Of a DNA stretch of 8,268 bases, positions 1-5,507 are shown piece after piece. Both the position numbers and the translations under genes were made by a program. The number at the start of each line of letters is the position of its first letter. Positions within the stretch are counted from its first letter, which is position 1. The stretch comes from Desulfobacteria bacterium (GTDB lineage: Bacteria > Desulfobacterota > Desulfobacteria > Desulfobacterales > C00003060). A model generated the notes under the pieces. It did not search any database and was not told where the DNA came from. It saw nothing but the letters and a program-made list of their open reading frames with translations. The stretch is taken from assembly GCA_030145035.1 (NCBI GenBank), contig JAQYWL010000247.1:1-8268 (forward strand), in the 5' to 3' direction.

Positions 1-9
1 AATATATTC

Positions 10-300
10 TCAAAGGAATCGACTCCCTTCCGGCGCTATTTGCTTCCCATTCTCGCCTGTAAATATGAGGACGGCCGATTGGCCATTGGTGAAGTGATGG
101 TTCTTCTGAAACAGTTCTTGGGCAGAAGGATAGATCTTTTTCAGGCAACAGGTGTGTACGAAAATCTTGCGAACATTCGAACAATTTTCGTCCAGCACAT
201 TGAGCAACTTCTGTGCAGAGATACCGTCGAAATCACCAGTCAATCTCAGGTGCAGATTTTCGCTGTTTCGGTGAACCAGGATCTTGAAATTCGATGCCAC
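10..300 (-). CDS. Small STAS-like (anti-sigma-factor-antagonist-like) protein
   Basis: This 96-residue protein is probably cytoplasmic, with no signal peptide or membrane segment. The stretch LHLRLTGDFDGISAQKLLNV (about residues 17-36) followed by VRKIFVHT (about 43-50) has the strand-helix-strand look of a STAS domain: a short beta strand, a G-D-F-D turn, an amphipathic helix and a second hydrophobic strand. STAS proteins bind anti-sigma factors or kinases in partner-switching systems. The Asp-Ser phosphorylation motif of SpoIIAA is not evident, and the second half (CCLKKIYPSAQELFQKN) is less typical, so binding without phosphorylation is possible. The start is GTG at 298-300, supported by an AAAGGAG ribosome-binding site at 308-314. 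The gene lies 155 bp downstream of a receiver protein on the same strand and may be the last gene of that signalling cluster. The family call is from fold pattern only. Confidence 0.6.
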   Translation of the reverse strand: MASNFKILVHRNSENLHLRLTGDFDGISAQKLLNVLDENCSNVRKIFVHTCCLKKIYPSAQELFQKNHHFTNGQSAVLIFTGENGKQIAPEGSRFL

Positions 301-455
301 GGCAATACTCCTTTTGCTCGACTAGGTATATCACAGAATGAAAAACTAGTATTCTCACCTAACTACTGGTGACTGTCCGGGCCAAAGTCATAACGAGCGG
401 CCACTCACACCGAAAAAATCAGCGAAAGGCGACTCTATCCAGACAGGCGCGCTGA

Positions 456-887
456 TCACATAGAAATGTCTAGTTGGCCCCAAACATGCCCTTGCTTCCG
501 GGCATCCATTGCTTTGACTTCCGATCTCCCAAGGCAATCGTCCACCCGGTTCCAAAATTCGGTCAGCTTGCACGGCTTCAACATACAGTCGTCAGCACCC
601 ACTCGAAGGACTTTAGCAACCAGGGTTGGGGCACCGCTACCGGTCAATATCATGACGCCACGATCCCGGATTAGTTCTTTGGCTTTCTTCACTACGGCGA
701 TGCCGTCTGTCCCCGGCATGTTCAGGTCGGTGATTACCAGATCGAACTCCTCCACGCGAAGCGCCTCAATGCCGGCTTCACCCCCTGAGGCCATGGTGAC
801 CTGATAGCCACGATGCTCAAGGGCAGATGCAATCACTCCCAGGATGTTGAGATCGTCATCAACCAATAATATTTTGTGGTTTTTCAT
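456..887 (-). CDS. Single-domain response regulator (CheY-like receiver)
   Basis: The 143 residues are essentially one receiver domain. The acidic pocket D10-D11-D12 follows the first strand (KILLVDDD), the phosphoacceptor is D54 in DLVITDLNMPG, the conserved Thr is T82 in MILTGSG, and the invariant Lys is K104 in MLKPCK. All the residues needed for phosphotransfer are present. There is no helix-turn-helix or enzymatic output domain. The tail after about residue 120 (GRSEVKAMDARKQGHVWGQL) is a short basic extension without a recognisable fold. The protein should be phosphorylated by a histidine kinase, with the kinase encoded upstream on the same strand the obvious candidate, and should act by docking to a partner protein. 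It begins at ATG 885-887 with only a weak AAGG upstream, 66 bp after the neighbouring receiver gene, so co-transcription is likely. Confidence 0.93.
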   Translation of the reverse strand: MKNHKILLVDDDLNILGVIASALEHRGYQVTMASGGEAGIEALRVEEFDLVITDLNMPGTDGIAVVKKAKELIRDRGVMILTGSGAPTLVAKVLRVGADDCMLKPCKLTEFWNRVDDCLGRSEVKAMDARKQGHVWGQLDISM

Positions 888-932
888 TGCCTTAAAACCC
901 TAACTGCTTGCGGTATTACTCAGTCAGCCATA

Positions 933-948
933 GTAGAATAGCTTCTAC
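933..948. repeat. Small inverted repeat between the two receiver genes
   Basis: GTAGAA at 933-938 and TTCTAC at 943-948 form a perfect 6-bp stem around a TAGC loop, in the 66-bp gap between the two receiver genes. No T-run follows on either strand, so it is not a classical terminator. It could be an mRNA stability or attenuation hairpin, or chance. Confidence 0.3.
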
Positions 949-953
949 GGCCA

Positions 954-1370
954 TTAGCCATAGGCCTCACGGAACAGCGAAGATTGTGTCTTTACCCCGA
1001 GCGCTTCTGGCGCTGGTTTACGGCTGAGGACATCGGCTATCTTTCCTTTTAATTCGTCGAGGGCCATACTCTTTACCACATAGCCATCGGCTTGAGACAA
1101 GCGCGGGTCGTCCCTGTAGCTGTCGTAAGCGGTCAAGATAATGACGGGTAGATCGGGATATTTCCGCTTGATATCCTCGAAGAAGTCGAATCCATCGGGT
1201 CCGCCCAAATGCAAATCCAGGATGACAACATCCGGGCGCAGGGATGAGAGGCGCCTTCTGGCTGATCCGGCATCACCCGAACTTGCCACATAGTACCCTT
1301 CAAGTGTCAGTTCTGCCGTTAGCAGTTGCTGTACGCATGGCTGATCATCCACAATCAGAATCTTCCTCAC
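954..1370 (-). CDS. Single-domain response regulator (CheY-like receiver)
   Basis: The protein has 138 residues and consists of one receiver domain: ILIVDDQ with acidic pocket D8-D9, phosphoacceptor D52 in DVVILDLHLGGPDG, switch Thr T80 in VIILTAYD, and invariant Lys K100 in YVVKSM. The residues after about 115 (SRKPAPEALGVKTQSSLFREAYG) form a short tail with no DNA-binding motif. It should take phosphate from the kinase encoded upstream on the same strand, or pass phosphate on to the second receiver. The start is GTG at 1368-1370, chosen because a clear AGAAGGAGA ribosome-binding site lies at 1377-1385 at normal spacing. Two different stand-alone receivers next to one kinase suggests branched signalling or a phosphate sink, as known for CheY pairs; this is inference. 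Confidence 0.93.
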   Translation of the reverse strand: MRKILIVDDQPCVQQLLTAELTLEGYYVASSGDAGSARRRLSSLRPDVVILDLHLGGPDGFDFFEDIKRKYPDLPVIILTAYDSYRDDPRLSQADGYVVKSMALDELKGKIADVLSRKPAPEALGVKTQSSLFREAYG

Positions 1371-1761
1371 TTGACGTCTCCTTCTGTGCGTCTTCTTTCT
1401 TAGTCACCCTTAGTCTCGTTTCCCCATGCGGAGTCCATGGTCAAGCCATCCAAGATAGCCTGAACTGATTTACTTTCGGCCTTCAGGAATAGACTGGAAG
1501 GCAGCGTCGAAATCCAGCGCTTGTCCATTTGATCAAAAAGGGCGGCAGGTCCGGAGCCGGGGTCGGTGCCTCATCCTATGAATCAATGTGGGTACGGTAA
1601 GAGCACATGTCGCCCCAGCCCCAGATTCATCCCGCGGCTTTCTAATAACGCGCGGTGATCGGCGAGTGCAATGGGGTGAAAACTGTAGTTTGTAGAAAAA
1701 TGAGGTGTATTTTAGTGGCAGGAATACAGCACACGAAGAGAGCCATCACCCGGGGCCCTCC
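1371..1761. other. 391-bp spacer between kinase and receiver genes
   Basis: Apart from the receiver ribosome-binding site (1377-1385) and the possible small gene at 1400-1528, this stretch holds nothing I can name. Minus-strand frames in 1560-1761 are short, and the best ATG there (1741-1743, after a GGAGGG just past the kinase stop) gives about 34 codons of unconvincing composition. No terminator hairpin with a T-run is visible after the kinase gene, so read-through into the receivers is possible. A kinase of this class is usually followed directly by a LuxR-type regulator; no such gene, and no recognisable piece of one, is present here. Confidence 0.5.
1400..1528 (-). CDS. Possible small gene upstream of the receiver gene (42 codons), unknown product
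   Basis: A 42-codon reading frame begins at ATG 1526-1528 and ends with TAA at 1400-1402, 29 bp before the receiver start and just ahead of its ribosome-binding site. The predicted peptide (MDKRWISTLPSSLFLKAE, then SVQAILDGLTMDSAWGNE near the C-terminus) has a balanced, protein-like composition. The same frame stays open for about 17 further codons upstream of the ATG, back to a TGA. No ribosome-binding site is evident before the ATG. It could therefore be a small real gene, the tail of a decayed larger gene, or chance. I do not recognise a family. Confidence 0.3.
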   Translation of the reverse strand: MDKRWISTLPSSLFLKAESKSVQAILDGLTMDSAWGNETKGD

Positions 1762-3918
1762 TTACCACGATGCCCGGATGGTTGTTCCTGCTCCCGGCAC
1801 GGACTCAATTGCAAAAAACCCGCCCGAAAGCTCAGCACGCTCTTTCATGCTGGTAAGACCAAACCCTCTCACGGAACTCTCCGAAGACAATGCCTGGTCG
1901 ATATCGAATCCCTGGCCGTTGTCCTGTAAAAACAAATCTATGTGGTCATCGGCTTTTGTCAAGGCAACGCGAACAAGCCCTGCTTTGGCGTGCTTGGCAA
2001 CGTTATGGAGGGCTTCCTGCAAAATCCTGAATATGACCGTCTTAAGACTGTCAGGAATTGCCTTTTCTTCTATGTAAATCTCTTTTTCGATTCGAAGACC
2101 CGGGTACAGTCTTTCGAATTCCCGGCAAAACCACGAAATCGTTGCTATGATTCCCAGATCATCCAACAAGCCAGGCCGCAAGTCTGTATGAATTTTTCGG
2201 ACCTCATCACTGGCCAGTTGAACGACTGGGATGAGCGCTTCCAATGATTCAACACTGTTCTCGGTTGTGCGTTGACGAATATTATTAAGCGCATTTTCCA
2301 CCCCGAACTTGACGGCCGCCAGGGACTGTCCGATACTGTCATGAAGTTCCCGGGAGAGCCTTTTTCTTTCACCTTCCTGGACTTCGAGGAGTTGGGCAGA
2401 CAGACGCCGGAGCACCGCCTCTGATTTCTGCAGTGCTTCTTCTGAGCGCTTGCGCTCAGTTATGTCAACCATGGTTGTTCGGACACCTATGACGTTTCCG
2501 GTGCTGTCGTATTCCAGCACGTCATCAATAGAAACATACATCTTTGAGCCATCTTTCTTGACATATATTCTGTTATCATGCTTGGGGATTTGTTCACCTG
2601 CAAGCTTAAGCCGAAACCTTTCTTCTGCTTCCTTTCGTTGTTCCCGAAGTATAAAGTCGAAGATAGGTTTGCCTAGCATCTCTTCTTTTGAATATCTAAG
2701 CATATTCATTTCGGTCTGATTTACCTGTGTAATAATCCCTCTCGTATCCAGCGTATGATAGGCAGCGGGCGCACCATCCCACAGCTCTTTGTAACGCCTG
2801 CGGCTCTCTCTTAATGCCTCCTCCGCCAGCTTGCGTTCTGTGATCTCCTGCTGAAGTAGTTCATTAGTCCTTGTCAGTTCTGCGGTGCGCTCCCTTACCC
2901 TCAGTTCCAGTTCATCTCGAGCTTTGCGAAGCGCTTCCTCCGCCAGCTTGCGCTTTGATTCCTGTCTATCCCTCTGCAATCTCGCATTTAGAATAGGTGC
3001 TATGTGACCAGCGATGGTTTCCAAGAACTCCCGGTCCTTGTCGTCATAGTCACTCGCTTTGTTGGCGACTTCTAGAAGCCCAATTATCTCTCCACCATAC
3101 TTAATGGGCACAACGAGAACCCTCATTATAGGAACGTGTCCCTCTGGCACCCGCAAGCCTTCATTCGCATAAAGGCTCCTTTTCTCTATGAGCGACCGGC
3201 CCCAAATGCCACCCCATGTCTCGGGAGGGTATAGTATTGTCTTGTCAGGAACCTGGCACTGTTCCCAGATGTCTCTGGTCATAGAGGGAATAACTAGAGT
3301 TCCATGTTCGTCTATGCACCCAAATATCCCATACCTGCTTTCCAAGGCCTCAAGAACCACCTGCAACACTTCCCCGTACATTTCCTCGTCGGGGATGGTG
3401 AGAAAAATTTGGGCAATCCGGTTCCTCATCCTCATCTCTCGCTCTGACTGATGCAGCGCCTCTTCTGCCCGTTTGTGCTCGGTAATATTCCGCCATATGC
3501 TCTGAACGAAGTTCTTCCCACGAATGGAAATGGCCCTGCTGCTTACCTGGAGATCCCGTATCTGGCCACTCTTTGTCCTGTGTTTCGTCTCAAATGAATC
3601 GGACCCCTCCTTGATGATTTTCTTGATGTGCTTAGCAACTTTCTCGGCATCTTCAACGACCTCAAAATCGGGTATTTTCAGCTTTTCGAATTCTTCATGG
3701 GTAAAACCAAGGTCTTCATGCGCCCTTCTGTTGAACTCCACCAACTCCCCAGTCTCCCCATCAATAAGCACAATGGAGTCTGCCGCTAGTTCAAAGATGG
3801 TTCGGTATCGCTCTTCCGACTCCCGCGGCGCCTGCTCCGTTCGCGTGCGTAGGGCGACTTCTTCCTCTAGCTCCTTGATCCTTTGTTCCAATTCTTCACA
3901 GGTCGGTTTTTTGGTCAT
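1762..3918 (-). CDS. Cytoplasmic PAS-GAF-PAS sensor histidine kinase (HisKA_3 / NarX-DegS class)
   Basis: The 718-residue kinase starts at ATG 3916-3918. A TTG 15 bp further upstream is in frame, but it overlaps the GGAG ribosome-binding site (3928-3931) that sits nine bases from the ATG, and MTKKPTCEELEQ is a usual opening for such kinases. Domains in order: N-terminal coiled coil (about 6-30), PAS with PAC ending NITEHKR (36-150), GAF (165-315), long coiled coil (316-373), second PAS with PAC ending DITERKR (375-490), dimerisation/phosphoacceptor domain with H526 in RELHDSIGQSL (500-590), and a HATPase with the N-box at N639 (EALHNVAKHA), G1 box DNGQGF (666-671) and G2 box RGFGL (684-688). 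No membrane helix is seen, so it should sense an intracellular signal through PAS or GAF. Its likely partners are the two receivers downstream. Confidence 0.95.
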   Translation of the reverse strand: MTKKPTCEELEQRIKELEEEVALRTRTEQAPRESEERYRTIFELAADSIVLIDGETGELVEFNRRAHEDLGFTHEEFEKLKIPDFEVVEDAEKVAKHIKKIIKEGSDSFETKHRTKSGQIRDLQVSSRAISIRGKNFVQSIWRNITEHKRAEEALHQSEREMRMRNRIAQIFLTIPDEEMYGEVLQVVLEALESRYGIFGCIDEHGTLVIPSMTRDIWEQCQVPDKTILYPPETWGGIWGRSLIEKRSLYANEGLRVPEGHVPIMRVLVVPIKYGGEIIGLLEVANKASDYDDKDREFLETIAGHIAPILNARLQRDRQESKRKLAEEALRKARDELELRVRERTAELTRTNELLQQEITERKLAEEALRESRRRYKELWDGAPAAYHTLDTRGIITQVNQTEMNMLRYSKEEMLGKPIFDFILREQRKEAEERFRLKLAGEQIPKHDNRIYVKKDGSKMYVSIDDVLEYDSTGNVIGVRTTMVDITERKRSEEALQKSEAVLRRLSAQLLEVQEGERKRLSRELHDSIGQSLAAVKFGVENALNNIRQRTTENSVESLEALIPVVQLASDEVRKIHTDLRPGLLDDLGIIATISWFCREFERLYPGLRIEKEIYIEEKAIPDSLKTVIFRILQEALHNVAKHAKAGLVRVALTKADDHIDLFLQDNGQGFDIDQALSSESSVRGFGLTSMKERAELSGGFFAIESVPGAGTTIRASW

Positions 3919-3931
3919 TAGATCATTCTCC
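3919..3931 (-). promoter_or_regulatory. Ribosome-binding site that fixes the kinase start
   Basis: On the minus strand GGAG (3928-3931) lies nine bases before ATG 3916-3918. The alternative TTG start at 3931-3933 overlaps this motif and has none of its own, so the ATG is preferred. Confidence 0.7.
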
Positions 3932-3933
3932 AA

Positions 3934-4437
3934 TTGCTCTGAAAACGCAAAAGGCCTGTACTCTTGAATCTTAGATACAACGTACGAGCCTTTTCCGGTG
4001 CCATGAGCGTCTAATCCCTGGCTTTGGTTATGTTCCCAATTGTTCTGTCATCACCATATGAGCTCATACCACAATCCGCATTGAACTTTCAATCTTCCAC
4101 CCTCGATCACCGATACTACACAATATTATAAGTTATTCAGGACGCCCTAAACTCAAGATCTCTGGCCTTAACTGCAACTTACCCGCTTCCCAAACCCTGT
4201 ATAGATAACGCACCGCCTCCCATTTGGGTACCAACGAGAGGCTCTAAAGATCTCAATCTGGTATCTGTGGTTCAAAACAAGGGTTGTCAAAATACAGATG
4301 TCCTTGGAAGATGAAAACTAGAAAACAGCTTGTGTCGAGTGTAACAAGCTTGCCACCATCATAACTGCTTGACTTTTAAAGACATCGAACTCATATCGTA
4401 AATCGTCTGATTATGCAACTGAATATGCAATGGGAGT
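3934..4437. other. Roughly 500-bp spacer between the kinase gene and the transposon
   Basis: No convincing gene is seen on either strand. The spacer must hold the kinase promoter, but I find no good -35/-10 pair; a lone TATAAT-like block on the minus strand near 4125-4133 lacks a matching -35. Three symmetric sites stand out: the perfect 12-bp palindrome TATGAGCTCATA (4057-4068), the inverted repeat TTGAA-CT-TTCAA (4081-4092), and a 7-bp stem AGCTTGT / ACAAGCT (4327-4333 and 4344-4350). The first two lie 140-175 bp ahead of the kinase start and could be regulator sites. The region may also contain remnants of older insertions that I cannot identify. Confidence 0.4.
4057..4068. promoter_or_regulatory. 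Perfect 12-bp palindrome upstream of the kinase gene
   Basis: TATGAGCTCATA is fully self-complementary and is followed by a second symmetric site, TTGAA-CT-TTCAA at 4081-4092. Paired dyads in the leader region of a regulatory gene are compatible with operator sites. No regulator is identified, and chance cannot be excluded. Confidence 0.25.
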
Positions 4438-4439
4438 AT

Positions 4440-4457
4440 GGGGACGTTATTGACTAG
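4440..4457 (+). repeat. Left terminal inverted repeat of the RAYT element
   Basis: GGGGACGTTATTGACTAG is identical to the reverse complement of 5345-5362. Just outside it, reading outward on the minus strand, are degenerate TCCCCATAC / TCCCATTGC units that echo the tandem repeat at the right end. Confidence 0.9.
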
Positions 4458-4815
4458 GTTGAATAAGTGTGGTACAGGGGTGGTAAATAGGTGATTGAGA
4501 GGAGGCGGCATGCCGAGGCAGGCCAGGCTTGATGCACCTGGGACCCTGCATCATGTTATTGTCAGAGGGATAGAAAAGCGCAGGATTGTTGATGATCGCA
4601 CAGATCGGGACAATTTCGTCTCGCGCTTGGGACAGATTGCCTCTGAGACTGAGACCGTTATCTATGCGTGGGCATTAATGACGAACCACGCCCATATTTT
4701 TTTGCGTAGTGGGCCATATGGCCTATCAAAGTGCATGCAGCGCTTTCTTATCGGTTATGCCATTACCTATAACCGTCGTCATCACCGCTACGGTCATCTT
4801 TTCCAGAACCGTTAC

Positions 4816-4919
4816 CCCAGTTAAATAATCATCGTGTCAAAATACCATACCGAACTTTGCCATGATTGCCTGTCCTGCGCCATTATCAGATTACGCCATT
4901 TAGATTTAACGGGGCAAGC
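4816..4919. mobile_element. Small MITE-like insert 1 (104 bp) within the transposase gene
   Basis: The coding frame breaks exactly between FQNRY (ending 4815) and KSIVCDED (starting 4920). The left end reads CCCC-A-GTTAAAT (4815-4826) and the right end ATTTAACGGGG (4904-4914), the reverse complement of CCCCGTTAAAT, so the termini are inverted repeats apart from one extra A. The last five bases (CAAGC) lie outside the repeat, so the true right end may be a few bases inside 4919. A length of 104 is not a multiple of three, so the insert shifts the frame as well as bringing a stop. It is far too short to encode a transposase. No target duplication is seen. Confidence 0.65.
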
Positions 4920-4979
4920 AAATCGATAGTCTGTGATGAGGACTCCTATTTTCGAGAGCTTGTGCGTTACATTCACCTT

Positions 4980-5077
4980 CACCCCGTTAAATAGGATAAC
5001 AAGGGCGAACTCCAGTCCTAATCATTGGCATCCTATCGGTAACTTGGAGAGAAAAGTGGGGATCATTTAACAGGGTG
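4980..5077. mobile_element. Small MITE-like insert 2 (98 bp) within the transposase gene
   Basis: The 98 bp fall exactly between the codons for RYIHL (ending 4979) and NPLRAKL (starting 5078), within a motif that is normally continuous in this transposase family. The ends are CACCCCGTTAAAT (4980-4992) and ATTTAACAGGGTG (5065-5077), an inverted repeat matching 12 of 13 positions and of the same type as insert 1. Internally ATAGGAT (4991-4997) pairs perfectly with ATCCTAT (5030-5036), so the single strand could fold. No target duplication is visible. The core shows no obvious similarity to that of insert 1. Confidence 0.7.
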
Positions 5078-5344
5078 AATCCCTTGAGGGCAAAGCTGGT
5101 AAAGGATATGTCTCAACTCGATAGCTATCGCTGGTGTGGCCATAGCGTATTGATGGGCAGAATCAAACCAAGGGAGCTGCGGATGGGTAGTCATCGGGGG
5201 CGTATATGTCAAGTGAGGTCGCAGATAGCCCATCAATTGGTAGAGGATTATGGGCTTCCATTGGCACAAGCAGCCCGACAGCTCGGGGTTTCTACATCTG
5301 CCATCTCCAAAGCGATCACAAGGAGAATGAAAGAGTAAGTCAAG

Positions 5345-5362
5345 CTAGTCAATAACGTCCCC
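5345..5362 (-). repeat. Right terminal inverted repeat of the RAYT element
   Basis: CTAGTCAATAACGTCCCC is the exact reverse complement of 4440-4457. It starts six bases after the transposase stop codon, and its outer edge merges into the 10-bp tandem repeat. Confidence 0.9.
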
Positions 5363-5397
5363 CATGGTCCCCCATGGTCCCCCATGGTCCACCATAG
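5358..5397. repeat. 10-bp tandem repeat at the right end of the RAYT element
   Basis: There are three identical copies of TCCCCCATGG (5358-5367, 5368-5377, 5378-5387) and a fourth degenerate one, TCCACCATAG (5388-5397). The first copy overlaps the outer end of the right inverted repeat, so the array looks like an expansion of the element's own tip, by slippage or repeated end processing. Confidence 0.9.
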
Positions 5398-5441
5398 TCC
5401 ATCCAAGAGAACGACTACAAATTTATCGAGCCTTAGGCGAG

Positions 5442-5489
5442 AAACTGGAAAACTAAAGGACGGCACCAAGTCCACATGCCAGTTTTTTT
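5442..5489 (+). terminator. Possible branched hairpin with T-run
   Basis: AAACTGG (5442-5448) pairs with CCAGTTT (5479-5485), enclosing a second small stem GGAC / GTCC (5458-5461 and 5470-5473). Seven T residues follow at 5483-5489 on the plus strand. It sits after the transposon on the plus strand and about 20 bp past the methyltransferase stop on the minus strand; in the minus direction the stem is followed only by a weak T-run. The large loop makes it a poor canonical terminator. Confidence 0.3.
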
Positions 5490-5507
5490 GCAGAGGGGTA
5501 GGCCTTT

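Larger units (their letters stand above)
4510..5338 (+). pseudogene. Broken REP-associated (Y1/HUH, IS200-like) transposase
   Basis: The frame opens at ATG 4510 (MPRQARLDAPG), four bases after an AGGAGG at 4500-4505. Residues 1-102 carry the HUH motif (N59-H60-A61-H62) and the candidate catalytic Tyr region (Y83 or Y87, before NRRHHRYGHLFQNRY). It then stops at TAA 4822-4824 inside an insert. Removing 4816-4919 restores KSIVCDEDSYFRELVRYIHL, and removing 4980-5077 restores NPLRAKLVKDMSQLDSYRWC, so three blocks (102, 20 and 86 codons) join in one frame. After LMGRIK the protein jumps to PRELRMGSHRGR, the start of the DnaA-like C-terminal helix-turn-helix (VSTSAISKAI). From memory, relatives have about 100 more residues there, so an in-frame deletion is inferred. 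No functional protein is expected. GTG 5075-5077 could start an 87-residue C-terminal piece, but with no obvious purpose. Confidence 0.85.
4438..5365 (+). mobile_element. Decayed REP-associated tyrosine transposase (RAYT/IS200-like) element
   Basis: The element is bounded by the 18-bp perfect inverted repeat GGGGACGTTATTGACTAG, at 4440-4457 on the plus strand and as its reverse complement at 5345-5362. The match continues to ATG(G) with one extra base on the right. Between the ends lies a single broken transposase gene. RAYTs are Y1/HUH transposases found singly in genomes and flanked by inverted palindromic ends, with no target duplication expected and none seen here. The transposase is disrupted by two small inserts and an internal deletion, so this copy should be unable to move by itself. 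The ends are intact, so mobilisation in trans by a related transposase is conceivable. Confidence 0.85.

Noticed and set aside
40..372. Plus-strand open frame of 110 codons
   Set aside because: It lies opposite the STAS-like gene, which has a GTG with a good AAAGGAG site and a recognisable fold pattern. The plus-strand product resembles nothing.
1655..2077. Plus-strand open frame of 140 codons
   Set aside because: It is mostly antisense to the conserved ATPase domain of the kinase, is low in recognisable motifs, and is better explained as a shadow.
3931..3933. TTG as the kinase start codon
   Set aside because: It overlaps the GGAG that serves the ATG at 3916-3918 and has no site of its own; the ATG also gives the usual kinase N-terminus.
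4327..4350. AGCTTGT / ACAAGCT hairpin as a terminator
   Set aside because: No T-run follows on either strand and no gene ends nearby, so it remains an unexplained inverted repeat.
4369..4397. TTGACT-17-CATATC as a transposase promoter
   Set aside because: The -10 matches only three of six positions. The alternative TTGACT within the left inverted repeat (4451-4456) has an equally poor -10 partner, so neither is supported.
5358..5397. CRISPR-like array
   Set aside because: The units are 10 bp and directly adjacent with no spacers, so this is a simple tandem repeat at a transposon end.
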